A DNA stretch of 64,000 nt from Parabacteroides sp. GTDB taxonomy: Bacteria > Bacteroidota > Bacteroidia > Bacteroidales > Tannerellaceae. Every line of letters begins with the position of its first letter. Within the stretch, counting starts at the first letter, position 1. Made by a program: the position numbers and the translations under genes. This document shows positions 27,601 to 36,426 of this stretch, piece by piece. The stretch spans positions 14,442 to 78,441 of the forward strand of contig DXVO01000010.1 of the NCBI GenBank assembly GCA_019417325.1, in the 5' to 3' direction. The notes beneath the pieces are model-generated. The model did not search any database. It was not told where the DNA came from and worked only from the letters and a program-made list of their open reading frames with translations.

Positions 27601-30293
27601 TCAAATCGTTTCCGCTCGATACATTTCCTGTTAGCATCATATATTTCGTATAAAATATAGGCTTGTTTATCGGATGTACCGAATATAAATTCTGCATCTT
27701 CACCCGGCAGGCAAGTTGTCTTTTCTTTGATTAGCCAGGTATGCATGAATACAGGAGGACGTTTGTCTTTTTTATCATACAGAATGAAATCGGTATCGGT
27801 TGTTATTTCTTTTCCATTTTGATCTGCCGCTTTCACTTCCAGGCGGTAGCGTCCGGATACCAGTGTACGGAATACTGAGTTGGGGATAGCTTGTCCGGTT
27901 GAGAAGTTACCGGAAGCCACTTCCATCTTTATCTTGAACCGTTCAATTCCATAGACAGATTTTTCCTGTGCTTTTTCATCCAAAGCATATATTTTGTAGG
28001 TACCGTTAGTCGATATTTCTTTTCCGTTTATGGTGAATGCCGAAACATTGGCTGTAGCCGAATCGCGCTCCATTTGTTGTTCGGAGCGGATGGTCAATAA
28101 GATTCCGGAATCTCCAACGGAGAACGTGTATTGCGCTTCCTGGGTTTCCCCTTTACTGTCGGTTAATGTTGCTGTAACTTCATAGGTTTGGAATACAGGA
28201 CGTCCGAAATCATTTTTCATTCGTTCTGGGACAAAAGAAAAAGAGAAATTGCCTTTTTCATCAACTGTTGTTGTGCCGCTTGCCACTTGTCCGAAATCAG
28301 AAAAATAAGGCATGTACAAACGTAACCAGAACGGACGTTTGGATATTTGCCATTTGATTTCACCGGTTTGCAATGCCACTCCTGAGAATGTTTTGGCTGA
28401 ACCTTCTATTTTTACGGGTTTTCCGAAGAATACCTCGTTTTCCTCTGGATTGATAGTAATCTGGAAAGTCGGACGTTTATATTCTTCAACCTGTATATTC
28501 GTTTGTCCTCTGTCGGATGTGATTGAGAAAGAACCACTCAAAACGGATTGAGGAATTGTAAATTCTCCGTTGAACGAACCGAACTGGTCGGTTGTAAGTT
28601 TCTTATTGGCTACTTCCTGATAGTTCGCATCGCGCAGGCTTACTGAAAATGTGCGGTTGGCTACTACATGCGGATTGTCCGTGTCTTTTACATACGCGAT
28701 GCCTTTGAAGAATACGGTTTGTCCGGGGCGATATAATCCACGGTCAGTGAACAGGGATAATTCAATCTGTTCTTTTTCCTGCGGACGATAGGTTCCTGCT
28801 GGATAGACAGAGGTAAGAACTGCCATGGTATCTTCGCGGAAAGTTGGACGCACGGCCTCAAACCGTTGCTTTGCAGGAAGTATGGCAAGACCATACTGGT
28901 CGGTTTTAACATGTCCGAGAGCTACCGGGTTACCTTGGGTATTTGTCTTATAATAAGTAACATTTGCACCTTCTATAGGTTTACCGCTTTCAACGTCTGT
29001 AACCAGCACATCGGTAGTTCCATTGTTTTGTCCCCGCGTAAGGATACCCAAGCGGCTGACGCTGAAACGTGCACTGGTTTCAAGGTTGTTATCAGGTGTC
29101 GATACCGTGTATTCATACAATCCTAATTGTTCCATCGGGATTGTCAAGGTGGTATCGTTCTGTGTGTAACTGTTTTTTAAAGGTAGATTGTAGACTGTCT
29201 CTTTCAGTAGTTTACCCCGTTGTTTTTGGTTTTTAGGATAATTCTTCCATGCCAGTTCCGGCTGACGGAGGCTTTGATATATGCGTACAATCAGTTTAGG
29301 GGTATTTTGGTATTGTATCTGGATAGAGAGATTTTTGCCCGGATAAATATTGTGCCCGGCCTGTGTTCTCAGTTGGGGATTTTCTAATGAAGTCAACATG
29401 TTCTTGACACTGCTTATCCGTTCGTATTTCGGATAGCGGGCAATACATTCTTTACAGGTAGAATAGATAAGCCCTTTGATGGAGTCGTTTTGTTCGGGAG
29501 TCCCTCTATAGGATTGACTTTGCAGGACTTGCAAACGGGCAATACATATTTCTGCTGCAAACGGTTCTTTTTCGTATTGCTTGAATAAACTGTCTAATTT
29601 CGACAAATATTCGGAAGACTGGGCGGGTTTATCTGAATAGTAAAAATTGAACCAATCCAATTCATCCATTACAAGCGCTTTTGTATTTGTCTGGGTACGG
29701 CGGAAAGCCAGAAGGGCGTTATACCATTCGGCCGACGGTTGTATGTTTATTGCACGGAAAGCCAGGAAATCATATAAGGTAGGGCGAAGTTCCGGCGAGT
29801 CTTTTCCTTTTGTGAGGACGGCATCAAATCGGCTTACCGGTGTTTCCTGCAATAGACCGGCAGGCTGTAAAGAGGCTGTTAATTCGCTTTTGATTTTATC
29901 CTGGAACAGATTGGTAGTCCATTCGCGTATATCTTCCGGAACATATCCTTCCAGATTTGTTCGTTGGTTGATTTTCCAGCGATTATTGTTATAGTAAGAA
30001 TCATACATCTGGGCAATCATCGAGTGCAGGACTGCCACGCCTGTAGAATCAGTACATGCTTGGGTGTACTTTTCAACTTCTTTTATCAATTCGGGGAGAG
30101 ACTCGGTATCTTTCTCCATCTGCTCATTCATTTGTTTGATAAGCGACTGGATTAACAACGGTGTGTTTCTTGTCTGAATGGCTTCTATTATCGCTTTTTC
30201 TCCGGCGGATACCCGGTTAGCGTTCACATAGAATGCGGTGGCGAGTATCCCGCATGCTACAAGTATTAAAACAACAAATGCTCTTATCTTCAT
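24648..30293 (-). CDS. Bacterial alpha-2-macroglobulin family protein, thioester-less
   Basis: 1881 residues. N-terminal membrane anchor or lipobox-like segment (LVAC), a long helical region, then MG-type domains, including 'LSLFTDRGLYRPGQTVFFKGIAY' with the typical DRGLYRPGQ motif, 'TMPESNTTWKLQLLAQTEDL' and the alpha-alpha toroid ('QTPDGGWSWFKGMYPSREIT'). Bacterial members trap or inhibit proteases in the periplasm. At the place where the thioester CxEQ is expected (about residue 1340) the sequence reads 'QPDNENIISWFAAYYSNTL', so no thioester can form. Members of this subclass in Bacteroidetes have the same lack. It is monocistronic as far as I can see. Confidence 0.93.
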   Translation of the reverse strand: MKIRAFVVLILVACGILATAFYVNANRVSAGEKAIIEAIQTRNTPLLIQSLIKQMNEQMEKDTESLPELIKEVEKYTQACTDSTGVAVLHSMIAQMYDSYYNNNRWKINQRTNLEGYVPEDIREWTTNLFQDKIKSELTASLQPAGLLQETPVSRFDAVLTKGKDSPELRPTLYDFLAFRAINIQPSAEWYNALLAFRRTQTNTKALVMDELDWFNFYYSDKPAQSSEYLSKLDSLFKQYEKEPFAAEICIARLQVLQSQSYRGTPEQNDSIKGLIYSTCKECIARYPKYERISSVKNMLTSLENPQLRTQAGHNIYPGKNLSIQIQYQNTPKLIVRIYQSLRQPELAWKNYPKNQKQRGKLLKETVYNLPLKNSYTQNDTTLTIPMEQLGLYEYTVSTPDNNLETSARFSVSRLGILTRGQNNGTTDVLVTDVESGKPIEGANVTYYKTNTQGNPVALGHVKTDQYGLAILPAKQRFEAVRPTFREDTMAVLTSVYPAGTYRPQEKEQIELSLFTDRGLYRPGQTVFFKGIAYVKDTDNPHVVANRTFSVSLRDANYQEVANKKLTTDQFGSFNGEFTIPQSVLSGSFSITSDRGQTNIQVEEYKRPTFQITINPEENEVFFGKPVKIEGSAKTFSGVALQTGEIKWQISKRPFWLRLYMPYFSDFGQVASGTTTVDEKGNFSFSFVPERMKNDFGRPVFQTYEVTATLTDSKGETQEAQYTFSVGDSGILLTIRSEQQMERDSATANVSAFTINGKEISTNGTYKIYALDEKAQEKSVYGIERFKIKMEVASGNFSTGQAIPNSVFRTLVSGRYRLEVKAADQNGKEITTDTDFILYDKKDKRPPVFMHTWLIKEKTTCLPGEDAEFIFGTSDKQAYILYEIYDANRKCIERKRFEMSDENRTFRIPFKESDGNGFTVLLTFVKAGETYTEQIQVTRQFPNRKLTIRPETFRDHLLPGSKENWKFRITNADSMAVSAQVLASMYDASLDQIMPFGWSFVPQRYINIWAPGFNPGSAFTTYTQYDNVDIKYLKVIQFQYDQLNWLDVLNSSRLYSNGPYGMMMKSARGVSAYADAAPMVENAVAVEDAVLQENTVANIIAEEEIAPANRQIQLRENFAETAFFYPALVTDAEGNVSFDFTMPESNTTWKLQLLAQTEDLKYGYLSEKVITSKPLMVVPNLPRFMRQGDEVSISTQIINQSDKAITGRVTLELLDPATEQPVVCLSKSQKPFDLTAGNTTTVSWTLPVPTTTDLVICRIVADSENGSDGEQHFIPVLSDKILITESTPFFLMGQGEQAIQLPSAKPQSGRTPFRMTLELTANPVWYAVQALPTITQPDNENIISWFAAYYSNTLASYIANSHPRIQKVINQWKAQGGTASTLLSNLEKNEELKNMLLQETPWVLEADNETEQKQRLSLLFDLNRASQQRTAALEQLLKQQTPDGGWSWFKGMYPSREITLYILNGMAQLTRLNAIEYNQQEKEMQIKALNFLDKQIQQDYEQLTANTKDWQKTLISPLQLNYLFVRSSYRDIPELGEAREAIRFYAARAEKEWNKQSLYGKGETALLMLRNGKKDVANSILAWLRKTATTSTEKGMYWANNRRDNNFFISPLDTHCLLMSVFNELSPNTQETDRMKQWLLNQKRTQNWESVPATVNAIYALLLTGSDWLNTNNACTVKWGNNTYSTNEGEAATGYLKVVLPEKNKNSVGNTISVHKEGSAPAWGAVYDQYFEKINQVQKQKGVLNVEKKLFIETNNGSERQLRPVSPEQPLRIGDKVVVRLTIRTDREMDYVFLKDLRAGCFEPATQISGSTWRDGAWYYQSPTDVSENFFFNSLPEGTYVLEYSVYVSREGQYSGGISTIQCLYAPEFVSHTEGSEITVN

Positions 30294-30435
30294 ATCTATT
30301 GGGGTTTACTTGTAAAACAATCATCCTGAATGAAGGTTTTGCAAATCGGTAAATCAAATTTGTAAAACCGTCTTTACTGTTAGATACAAAGAAAGAGCAA
30401 AAAGTTGTAAATTTGTTGTTAATTAGAGGTAAATC

Positions 30436-30933
30436 TTACTTTTTCCGTACATAAGTAAGGAATGTGTATGGATACGGATTATTAGCGTCTGCAGGAAATT
30501 CCTGACGTTCCACCTCTTCCCATAAATCCCAGTTTACTACCGGAAAGAATGAATCCGCATCTTTAAACTCATGATGTACGCGAGTAAGATACATCGTATC
30601 GGCAAGACTTAATCCTTGTCTGTAAACGAGAGCGCCGCCGATAATAAATATTTTTTCTTCTTTTTCGCAGATATCTAATGCATCGTGCATGGATTCGCAT
30701 GCAAAGCAATTAACGAAACCTGCTTCCGGTAAGGTTGTCAGCACAATATTCTTCCGGTTGGGTAAAGCACCCTTGGGCAATGATTCGAAAGTTTTACGAC
30801 CCATGATAACGGCATGACCGGTAGTCAAATCCTTAAAACGTTTCAAATCTGCCGGCATACGCCACAACAACTGCACATTTTTACCAATTGCATTGTTGTC
30901 AGAAATAGCTGCTACAATTGAAATATTATTCAT
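30436..30933 (-). CDS. folA: Dihydrofolate reductase
   Basis: 165 residues, typical bacterial DHFR length. 'ISIVAAISDNNAIGK' opening, 'LLWRMPADLKRFKDLT' with the substrate-binding acidic residue replaced in context by Asp (family position 27), 'VIMGRKTFESLPKG' for NADPH binding, and 'IFIIGGALVYRQGL'. It reduces dihydrofolate to tetrahydrofolate. It follows thyA by 48 bp on the same strand, the usual folate-dTMP pair. Confidence 0.97.
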   Translation of the reverse strand: MNNISIVAAISDNNAIGKNVQLLWRMPADLKRFKDLTTGHAVIMGRKTFESLPKGALPNRKNIVLTTLPEAGFVNCFACESMHDALDICEKEEKIFIIGGALVYRQGLSLADTMYLTRVHHEFKDADSFFPVVNWDLWEEVERQEFPADANNPYPYTFLTYVRKK

Positions 30934-30981
30934 AACTTATCGATTTAATAGAACTTTATAAGTTCGATTGTTATTGTTTTA

Positions 30982-31776
30982 TTATACGGCAACATCGCCT
31001 TTGATATGAGGATGCGGGTCATAACCCGTTAAATTGAAATCTTCATATTTGAAGTCGAAGATACTTTTTACGTCCGGATTTATTTCCATTGCCGGAAGAG
31101 AACGCGGTTCACGGGAAAGTTGCAATTTGACTTGTTCCAAATGGTTCGTATAAATATGTGCGTCTCCCAGCGTGTGGACGAAATCCCCGGCTTTGAGACC
31201 TGTTACCTGTGCCATCATTTGTAATAACAAAGCATAAGAAGCAATGTTGAAAGGCACTCCAAGAAATATGTCGGCGCTACGTTGGTACATTTGCAGGCTC
31301 AATCGGCCATTGGCTACATAAAACTGGAAGAAAGCATGGCATGGGGGCAGATTCATATTATCCAAATCACCCACATTCCAAGCACTAACAATGATACGAC
31401 GCGAATCCGGATTGTGTTTTATTGTATCTACAGCTTCACTGATTTGGTCGATTGATCCTCCTTTGTAGTCGGGCCACGAACGCCATTGGTAGCCGTAGAT
31501 ATGTCCGAGATTACCATCAGCATCTGCCCATTCATTCCAGATACGAACTCCGTGTTCCTGTAGGTATTTTGCGTTAGTATTCCCTTGTAAAAACCACAAT
31601 AATTCGTATATAATGGATTTTAAATGTAGCTTTTTTGTGGTAAGCAATGGAAAACCATCTTCCATATTGAAGCGCATCTGATGTCCAAATACACTCAATG
31701 TACCGGTTCCTGTACGGTCTTCTTTTTTCACTCCTTCATGGAGCACACGCTCAAGCAGTTCTAAGTATTGTTTCAT
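30982..31776 (-). CDS. thyA: Thymidylate synthase (ThyA type)
   Basis: 264 residues from the ATG at 31776, the same length as E. coli ThyA; an open frame extends upstream to 31866 but lacks homology. 'EDRTGTGTLSVFGHQMRF', catalytic Cys at 146 in 'NLPPCHAFFQFY', 'QRSADIFLGVPFNIASYALL' and C-terminal 'DPHPHIKGDVAV'. It makes dTMP from dUMP using methylene-tetrahydrofolate, giving dihydrofolate that the downstream DHFR recycles. A good promoter lies just upstream at 31800-31830. Confidence 0.98.
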   Translation of the reverse strand: MKQYLELLERVLHEGVKKEDRTGTGTLSVFGHQMRFNMEDGFPLLTTKKLHLKSIIYELLWFLQGNTNAKYLQEHGVRIWNEWADADGNLGHIYGYQWRSWPDYKGGSIDQISEAVDTIKHNPDSRRIIVSAWNVGDLDNMNLPPCHAFFQFYVANGRLSLQMYQRSADIFLGVPFNIASYALLLQMMAQVTGLKAGDFVHTLGDAHIYTNHLEQVKLQLSREPRSLPAMEINPDVKSIFDFKYEDFNLTGYDPHPHIKGDVAV

Positions 31777-31799
31777 TTTTGAACTTTGATAGTAACATG

Positions 31800-31830
31800 C
31801 AAAAGTACGAAAGTGATTTGTATAAAGCAA
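31800..31830 (-). promoter_or_regulatory. thyA-folA promoter
   Basis: On the minus strand, TTG (complement of 31828-31830), 20 nt, then TACTTTTG (complement of 31800-31807) match the Bacteroidetes -33 and TAnnTTTG -7 elements. The predicted start lies about 15-20 nt before the thyA ATG at 31776. This also supports the chosen start codon. Confidence 0.6.
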
Positions 31831-31913
31831 TAGCCGTAAATTTTGGAGCTGCCTTTTACCTGACATTTTTGAACATTATCAAAGAATGTTATTAAGTTTT
31901 GCCTGTAAAAACG

Positions 31914-31921
31914 TATATTTG
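31914..31921 (+). promoter_or_regulatory. Putative -7 box of the aldose epimerase gene
   Basis: TATATTTG is a perfect TAnnTTTG match 33 nt before the ATG at 31954. TTTTG occurs upstream but only 12 nt away, closer than usual, so the -33 part is unclear. Confidence 0.45.
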
Positions 31922-31953
31922 CCTGCAAAATAATATTTAATTTTAATATCGAA

Positions 31954-33084
31954 ATGAAGAGACTATGTATGGCTGTTATGGCAATGTGTATATTGTTGTC
32001 ATGCAGTGAGAAAAAAGAGGAAACTACACTTTCCGGTCTGACTCCGGCAAACTTTGTATCGGAAGTGGAAGGTAAACCTACTGCCTTGTATGTGTTAAAG
32101 AACCAGAAAGGAGCAGAAGCCTGTATTACAAACTGGGGTGGACGTCTGGTGTCAGTGATGGTACCCGATAAGAATGGAAAAATGACTGATGTTGTGTTGG
32201 GGTATGATAACATTAAACAATATGTGGATTTCCCGGATAATAACTACGGTGGTTTAATCGGACGTTATGGTAACCGTATCGCAAACGGTCGTTTTACCTT
32301 GGATGGTACTGAATACCAGCTTCCTCAAAATAATAACGGCCACTGCCTGCATGGAGGCCCGTTGGGCTATCATACACGTGTATGGGATGCGAAACAATTG
32401 AATGACCAGACTTTGGAACTGACATATCTTTCTAAAGACGGTGAAGCGGGTTTTCCTGGAAATCTGAATATGAAAGTGACTTATACATTAACGGATGATA
32501 ATGCCGTTGATATTAAGTATGAGGCTACAACCGACAAACCTACAATTGTAAACCTGACCAACCATAGCTATTTCAATTTGTCCGGTATGCCGGGTTCCCA
32601 GATTCTGGATCATCAGATTATGATTAATGCCGATCGTTATACTCCGGTAGATAGTACATTGATTCCTACTTCTGAACTTGCATCCGTAGACGGAACTCCG
32701 ATGGATTTGCGTCAACCGATACTGGTAGGTGCTCATATCAATGATGATTTCGATCAGTTGGTTAAGGGACGCGGTTACGACCATAACTGGGTATTAAATA
32801 CAAACAACGATATTAAAACCCTGGCTGCAAAAGCCTATTCACCGGTTAGTGGTATCGCTTTGGAAGTATATACCAATGAACCGGGTGTACAGTTCTATGC
32901 AGGAAACTTTATGGATGGCAATGATGTGGGTAAACATGGTGTGAAGTATCCGCATCGTGGTGCTCTCTGTCTGGAAACACAACATTATCCGGATTCTCCC
33001 AACCAACCTACATTCCCAAGTGTAGTTCTTCGTCCGGGTGAAAAATATTTCAGTGAATGTATGTATAAGTTTACTGTTGAATAA
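31954..33084 (+). CDS. galM: Aldose 1-epimerase (galactose mutarotase), exported lipoprotein
   Basis: 376 residues with lipobox LLSCS near residue 18, so it acts in the cell envelope rather than the cytoplasm. GalM family motifs: 'NYGGLIGRYGNRIANGRF', 'NNNGHCLHGGPLGYHTRVWD', catalytic His in 'NLTNHSYFNLSG' and catalytic Glu in 'CLETQHYPDSPNQP'. It interconverts alpha and beta anomers of hexoses such as galactose and glucose. It stands alone, divergent from thyA-folA; a terminator hairpin follows at 33128-33166. Periplasmic mutarotases are common in glycan-using Bacteroidales. Confidence 0.95.
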   Translation: MKRLCMAVMAMCILLSCSEKKEETTLSGLTPANFVSEVEGKPTALYVLKNQKGAEACITNWGGRLVSVMVPDKNGKMTDVVLGYDNIKQYVDFPDNNYGGLIGRYGNRIANGRFTLDGTEYQLPQNNNGHCLHGGPLGYHTRVWDAKQLNDQTLELTYLSKDGEAGFPGNLNMKVTYTLTDDNAVDIKYEATTDKPTIVNLTNHSYFNLSGMPGSQILDHQIMINADRYTPVDSTLIPTSELASVDGTPMDLRQPILVGAHINDDFDQLVKGRGYDHNWVLNTNNDIKTLAAKAYSPVSGIALEVYTNEPGVQFYAGNFMDGNDVGKHGVKYPHRGALCLETQHYPDSPNQPTFPSVVLRPGEKYFSECMYKFTVE

Positions 33085-33127
33085 TACAGCCTTTATAGAG
33101 AAATTTTAAAAGCTTATTTTTTTATAG

Positions 33128-33166
33128 ACGACGCAGGATATGCAAATTTGCCATATTCTGCGTCGT
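33128..33166 (+). terminator. Terminator hairpin after galM
   Basis: ACGACGCAG-GATATG pairs with CATATT-CTGCGTCGT around a short AAATTTG loop, a stem of about 15 bp with one mismatch. A T-containing tract follows. It begins about 44 bp after the galM stop. Confidence 0.7.
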
Positions 33167-33251
33167 TTGCATTTATAGTAAAGTAAAGACAATCCTACGC
33201 TTTTTCAGAACTATACCGGATGTGTTTTCAAATTCCAACCGATAAAAGAAA

Positions 33252-33348
33252 AGTTTCATCAGCATGAAACAAAAAGTTTCAGCCGATGAAACTAAAAGTT
33301 CCAAGTTATGAAACAAAAAGTTTCAAACATGAAATTATTTTTGAAACT
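33252..33348. repeat. 22-23-bp tandem array of palindromes (AGTTTCA...TGAAAC)
   Basis: Units start at 33252, 33275, 33297 and 33319. Each has AGTTTCA, 4-6 variable bases and TGAAAC, then an A-rich spacer; a degenerate TTGAAACT ends the tract. Only the spacers between the arms vary. It lies between galM and the structured region before the TerB-like gene. A short open frame starting in it at 33308 (68 codons) has no support as a gene. Confidence 0.75.
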
Positions 33349-33526
33349 AGATGGAGGTTCCCGGTTCGTACGAAGAATTTATGAATTCGGATTTGTTAAT
33401 GTTTCTTTGCAAACAATATGTTTCGTTGATTTTCCATATATTTGCATCATACATATTTACAGCCGGAATTTGAAGTTCAGGCTGTGTGTTATATTGATAA
33501 CGTTAAGCGTTTAAGATATTATCTTT

Positions 33527-33682
33527 GGAACTGAAAATCGCCAAGTTTCATGTCGAACAGAGATAATAGACAACTAAACGCTCACGCTTGTTATATATAC
33601 CAGGTATATATACAGGTATATAATAGAGCGTGGGCTGTTGTTTGTTATTTGTTCGATGGGTGTTTGGCGATACCTCAGTTCC
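33527..33682. repeat. Large imperfect inverted repeat (structured leader or MITE-like element)
   Basis: Arms pair in the same order outside to inside: GGAACTGA (33527) with TCAGTTCC (33675), ATCGCCA (33537) with TGGCGAT (33665), TCGAACA (33553) with TGTTCGA (33650), ACGCTC with GAGCGT, around a TATATATACCAGGTATATATA centre (33591-33611). It lies 80-230 bp upstream of the small gene at 33760. A TATATTTG box at 33437-33444 could start a transcript through it, giving a folded leader of about 300 nt. Confidence 0.6.
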
Positions 33683-33759
33683 TAATAATAGATTACAGTT
33701 CCCACGCTTTTTAATAAATAAGCACCGAACTAAGGGGAATAGTGAGGTAATGTTTGATT

Positions 33760-34119
33760 ATGAATGTAGTAAAAAATGAACGTATCGCCATTTGCTGTAT
33801 ATTGCTGGATGTTATGAGCGATGTAAAAGAGGTTGTTTCTTTAACCGATAGTCGTCACTATCCCGCTTTACAGGATAAAACCGGTTTGACGGATGAAGAT
33901 TTTAAAGATGCACGTTCTTGCTCCGTACTATCCGCTCTGGTTGTATTGAAGAGTATGCACTATAATAAGAAAATGTTATTGGCACTTACTGTTTGTGATA
34001 TTTATTCAGAGTGCGAAGCCGTAACATTGAATCACCGGGTTGCTTTTGAAGTATTGATGAATGCGATAGAATGGCCCATTTCTTTCTCTGAAATATTAAC
34101 GATAAGCCGTTCGGAATAA
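33760..34119 (+). CDS. Small TerB-like protein (119 aa)
   Basis: 119 residues from the ATG at 33760 (a TTG two codons before is also open). No signal peptide; helical. Opening 'NERIAICCILLDVMSDV', 'TGLTDEDFKDARSCSVLSAL' and 'MLLALTVCDIYSE' resemble the small TerB-like helical proteins of Bacteroidales, though the acidic metal-binding motifs seen in true TerB are poorly kept. Function unknown. It is preceded by an unusually long structured intergenic region and is convergent with the PorE-like gene, one base apart. Confidence 0.6.
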   Translation: MNVVKNERIAICCILLDVMSDVKEVVSLTDSRHYPALQDKTGLTDEDFKDARSCSVLSALVVLKSMHYNKKMLLALTVCDIYSECEAVTLNHRVAFEVLMNAIEWPISFSEILTISRSE

Positions 34120-34120
34120 T

Positions 34121-35731
34121 TTATAAGGAGCCGTTATCATTTTTGATTATTTTAATTTCTGTGCGGCGGTTTATTTGATTCGCCAATTCTTGTTCTTTGT
34201 GAGTTAATCGTTTTATAAAAGTATTAGTCAACGTATCACCCTCTTTTAGAAACTTAAACTTATTGGCCGTTTTACTATTGATAATTACAGGTTTATTTTT
34301 TCCATATCCTTTTGTCTTGAGCCGTTCGGAGTTGATTCCTGCTGTAGCCAGATAGTTTGCAACAGCTAATGCGCGATTTTGTGATAGTTGTTCATTGTAT
34401 TGCTTTGTCCCTTTCTCATCTGTATGCGCCCCGATTTCAATGCTTATGTCGGGATTGTCATTTAATAATTTGAGTATTTCATCCAGGGCTTTTTTTGAAT
34501 CCGGACGAAAAACAGCCTGGTTAAAATCATAGAAAATGTTTTCTATCACAATCGGAGTATCAACCGGAGACAGATAAAAATCAACAATGTAAGTTTCGCT
34601 TTCTTCTTCAGGATCTGTCTTTAAAGCAAAGCTCTGATTCAAGTGACCTGAAGCACTTGCCATCATAATATATTCTGTGTTATGTGCCAACCGGGTTCGG
34701 AAATGGCCTGCTTTTTCTGTCTTTATTTTCTTGTTTAATCCGTCTTCCCCTACGATACGGATTGTTACACTGTCTATCGGGATTTCATTGATATCCTTAA
34801 CGATGCCTTCTATATAAATGTTGATTGGGGATAATTTAAAAGAATACGTATTTGTTTGTCCCCGTTTATTATTCCGGTTGGAGTTGAAAAAGCCCGCCTT
34901 TTCACCCTTCTCTGTAAATAGTATATTGAAATCATCCCCCGGAGAGTTTACGGGAGACTTTAAATTTTTAATTAGCCATTTTCCCGATGGAGTAGGAGTT
35001 GCTTTGAAAATATCCAGTCCACCCAATCCCGGATGACCATTCGATGAAAAATAAAGAGTTCTGTCTCTACATATATAAGGGTCTATTTCATCACCTTCCG
35101 TATTGATAGAGGGGCCGAGATTTTCGATTGTCCCAATATGATTTCCTGTGATATGTACCCGGAATAAATCTTTTCCTCCATATCCTTTCAGTGTATCGGT
35201 AGAGAAGTACATATATTTTTCATCAGAGAGGGATGTGGCATATCCCGTTTGGGGAATAGAATCGGTTTTACTAATCTTATTGACAATATGGCGGGTTGGA
35301 TGCTGTAGCCAGTCCGGGGCCTTTTTGCTGCCGGTGATACCGTTTTTTGCCAGTTGGCTACAGGTATCGGATAGGAGATAACGGTTGTAATAGTTAATGG
35401 CATCTTTATATTGGCCATTCTTCTGGTACATCTGCGCCAAATACAACAGGATGCAATTATCTGATGTATTATATCTGAGCGCTTGACGATAAGCATGAAT
35501 GGCTTGTTGTGTTCTGTTTGCCAGCCGGTAGCAATCTCCTAATTTATAGGCAATAGAGCTTCGGAAAGTTCGTTTATGAGGAGAGGCTTTGGCATATATC
35601 TTTTTGAAAAGGAGGGAGGCCTCATAATATTCACCTGATTTCATTTTCCTATCGGCCTTATTCAACCGATAGGATTGGCATGCCGAAAGAGAAAAAAGTA
35701 TACATCCGATAAAAATAGAAAATCGTTTCAT
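34121..35731 (-). CDS. PorE-like lipoprotein: TPR, PD40 propeller, CarboxypepD-like and OmpA domains
   Basis: 536 residues. Lipobox SACQ with Cys about 18. Order: TPR repeats about 25-130 ('YEASLLFKKIYAKA', 'QQAIHAYRQALRYNTSDNC'), a WD40/PD40 beta-propeller about 150-300 ('YMYFSTDTLKGYGGKDLFRV', 'LYFSSNGHPGLGGLDIFKA'), a regulatory-like beta sandwich about 300-395, and a C-terminal OmpA peptidoglycan-binding domain ('ISIEIGAHTDEKGTKQYNEQ'). This architecture is that of PorE, which links type IX secretion machinery to peptidoglycan in Porphyromonas. No other T9SS gene is in the window, so the T9SS role is by family only. Confidence 0.85.
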   Translation of the reverse strand: MKRFSIFIGCILFSLSACQSYRLNKADRKMKSGEYYEASLLFKKIYAKASPHKRTFRSSIAYKLGDCYRLANRTQQAIHAYRQALRYNTSDNCILLYLAQMYQKNGQYKDAINYYNRYLLSDTCSQLAKNGITGSKKAPDWLQHPTRHIVNKISKTDSIPQTGYATSLSDEKYMYFSTDTLKGYGGKDLFRVHITGNHIGTIENLGPSINTEGDEIDPYICRDRTLYFSSNGHPGLGGLDIFKATPTPSGKWLIKNLKSPVNSPGDDFNILFTEKGEKAGFFNSNRNNKRGQTNTYSFKLSPINIYIEGIVKDINEIPIDSVTIRIVGEDGLNKKIKTEKAGHFRTRLAHNTEYIMMASASGHLNQSFALKTDPEEESETYIVDFYLSPVDTPIVIENIFYDFNQAVFRPDSKKALDEILKLLNDNPDISIEIGAHTDEKGTKQYNEQLSQNRALAVANYLATAGINSERLKTKGYGKNKPVIINSKTANKFKFLKEGDTLTNTFIKRLTHKEQELANQINRRTEIKIIKNDNGSL

Positions 35732-35859
35732 GGAGAATTTCGTTGCTGTTTTCTATTAAAAACGGCTTGTTGTCTCTTTTATTATGAAAGAGTAAAATAT
35801 AAATACGAATAAGTGAGGTCTAGAAATGAAAATAGCCGACAGTCTTGAGGGCGGACGTA

Positions 35860-36309
35860 TTAATTTTCTATTATTTTCAATAGATAGTTATTACTGCCTT
35901 GCCTTTCTTTTTGGGCTGAATAAAAATCTATCTTTTGAAGTGTCTGTGGTTTGATAATATTGGAAACAAAGATCGTAAAAGAACCGGCAATCTCTTTGGC
36001 ATGCGTTTCTTCCTGCTGAGGACAAATTACGATTGTATTATTTCTATTATAGATAGATCCATTTTCCAATACTTCCATAACTTCAGTATAGCTTTTAATG
36101 GAGGCTTCCTTTGGTATGATAATCGCATATTTAAAAGATGATTTCCAGATTTTATCCAAATTGGGGTCTGAAATTAGTATTTCTCCATTGTCACATTTAC
36201 TTACCTGACTGATGACAGTCTTGTTCTGTGATACAATATTAACAGTTAACAAACATGATATGACAATGAACATTAATACCATAATAGATAATAGATTTTT
36301 CTTTTTCAT
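35860..36309 (-). CDS. Hypothetical exported protein of the NVEALA-peptide island (149 aa)
   Basis: N-terminal hydrophobic segment about 7-27 ('LLSIMVLMFIVISCLLTVNI') acts as signal or anchor; the C in VISC could be a lipobox but the fit is poor. The rest ('KYAIIIPKEASIKSYTEVME', 'FTIFVSNIIKP') may be a small alpha/beta fold. I do not recognise a family. It is the last gene of the AT-rich cluster that runs 40847 to 35860 on the minus strand, so it probably shares its function with the peptide-maturation genes. Confidence 0.55.
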   Translation of the reverse strand: MKKKNLLSIMVLMFIVISCLLTVNIVSQNKTVISQVSKCDNGEILISDPNLDKIWKSSFKYAIIIPKEASIKSYTEVMEVLENGSIYNRNNTIVICPQQEETHAKEIAGSFTIFVSNIIKPQTLQKIDFYSAQKERQGSNNYLLKIIEN

Positions 36310-36426
36310 AATTGTGATAATTAATTTTTTTAATATATTATATAAATAACTAGTCTTTCTTCTTTATCATTTAAAAATCTATCCCTAAACTCAAAATAGT
36401 ATTATTCAATCGAGGTTGTGTTTTAG

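Noticed and set aside
30436..31776. folA-thyA pair as a transferred trimethoprim-resistance unit
   Set aside because: Both are normal chromosomal-type genes with native-type promoter and composition.
33308..33514. 68-codon open frame on the plus strand starting in the AGTTTCA array
   Set aside because: Begins inside a palindromic repeat and has no recognisable domain.
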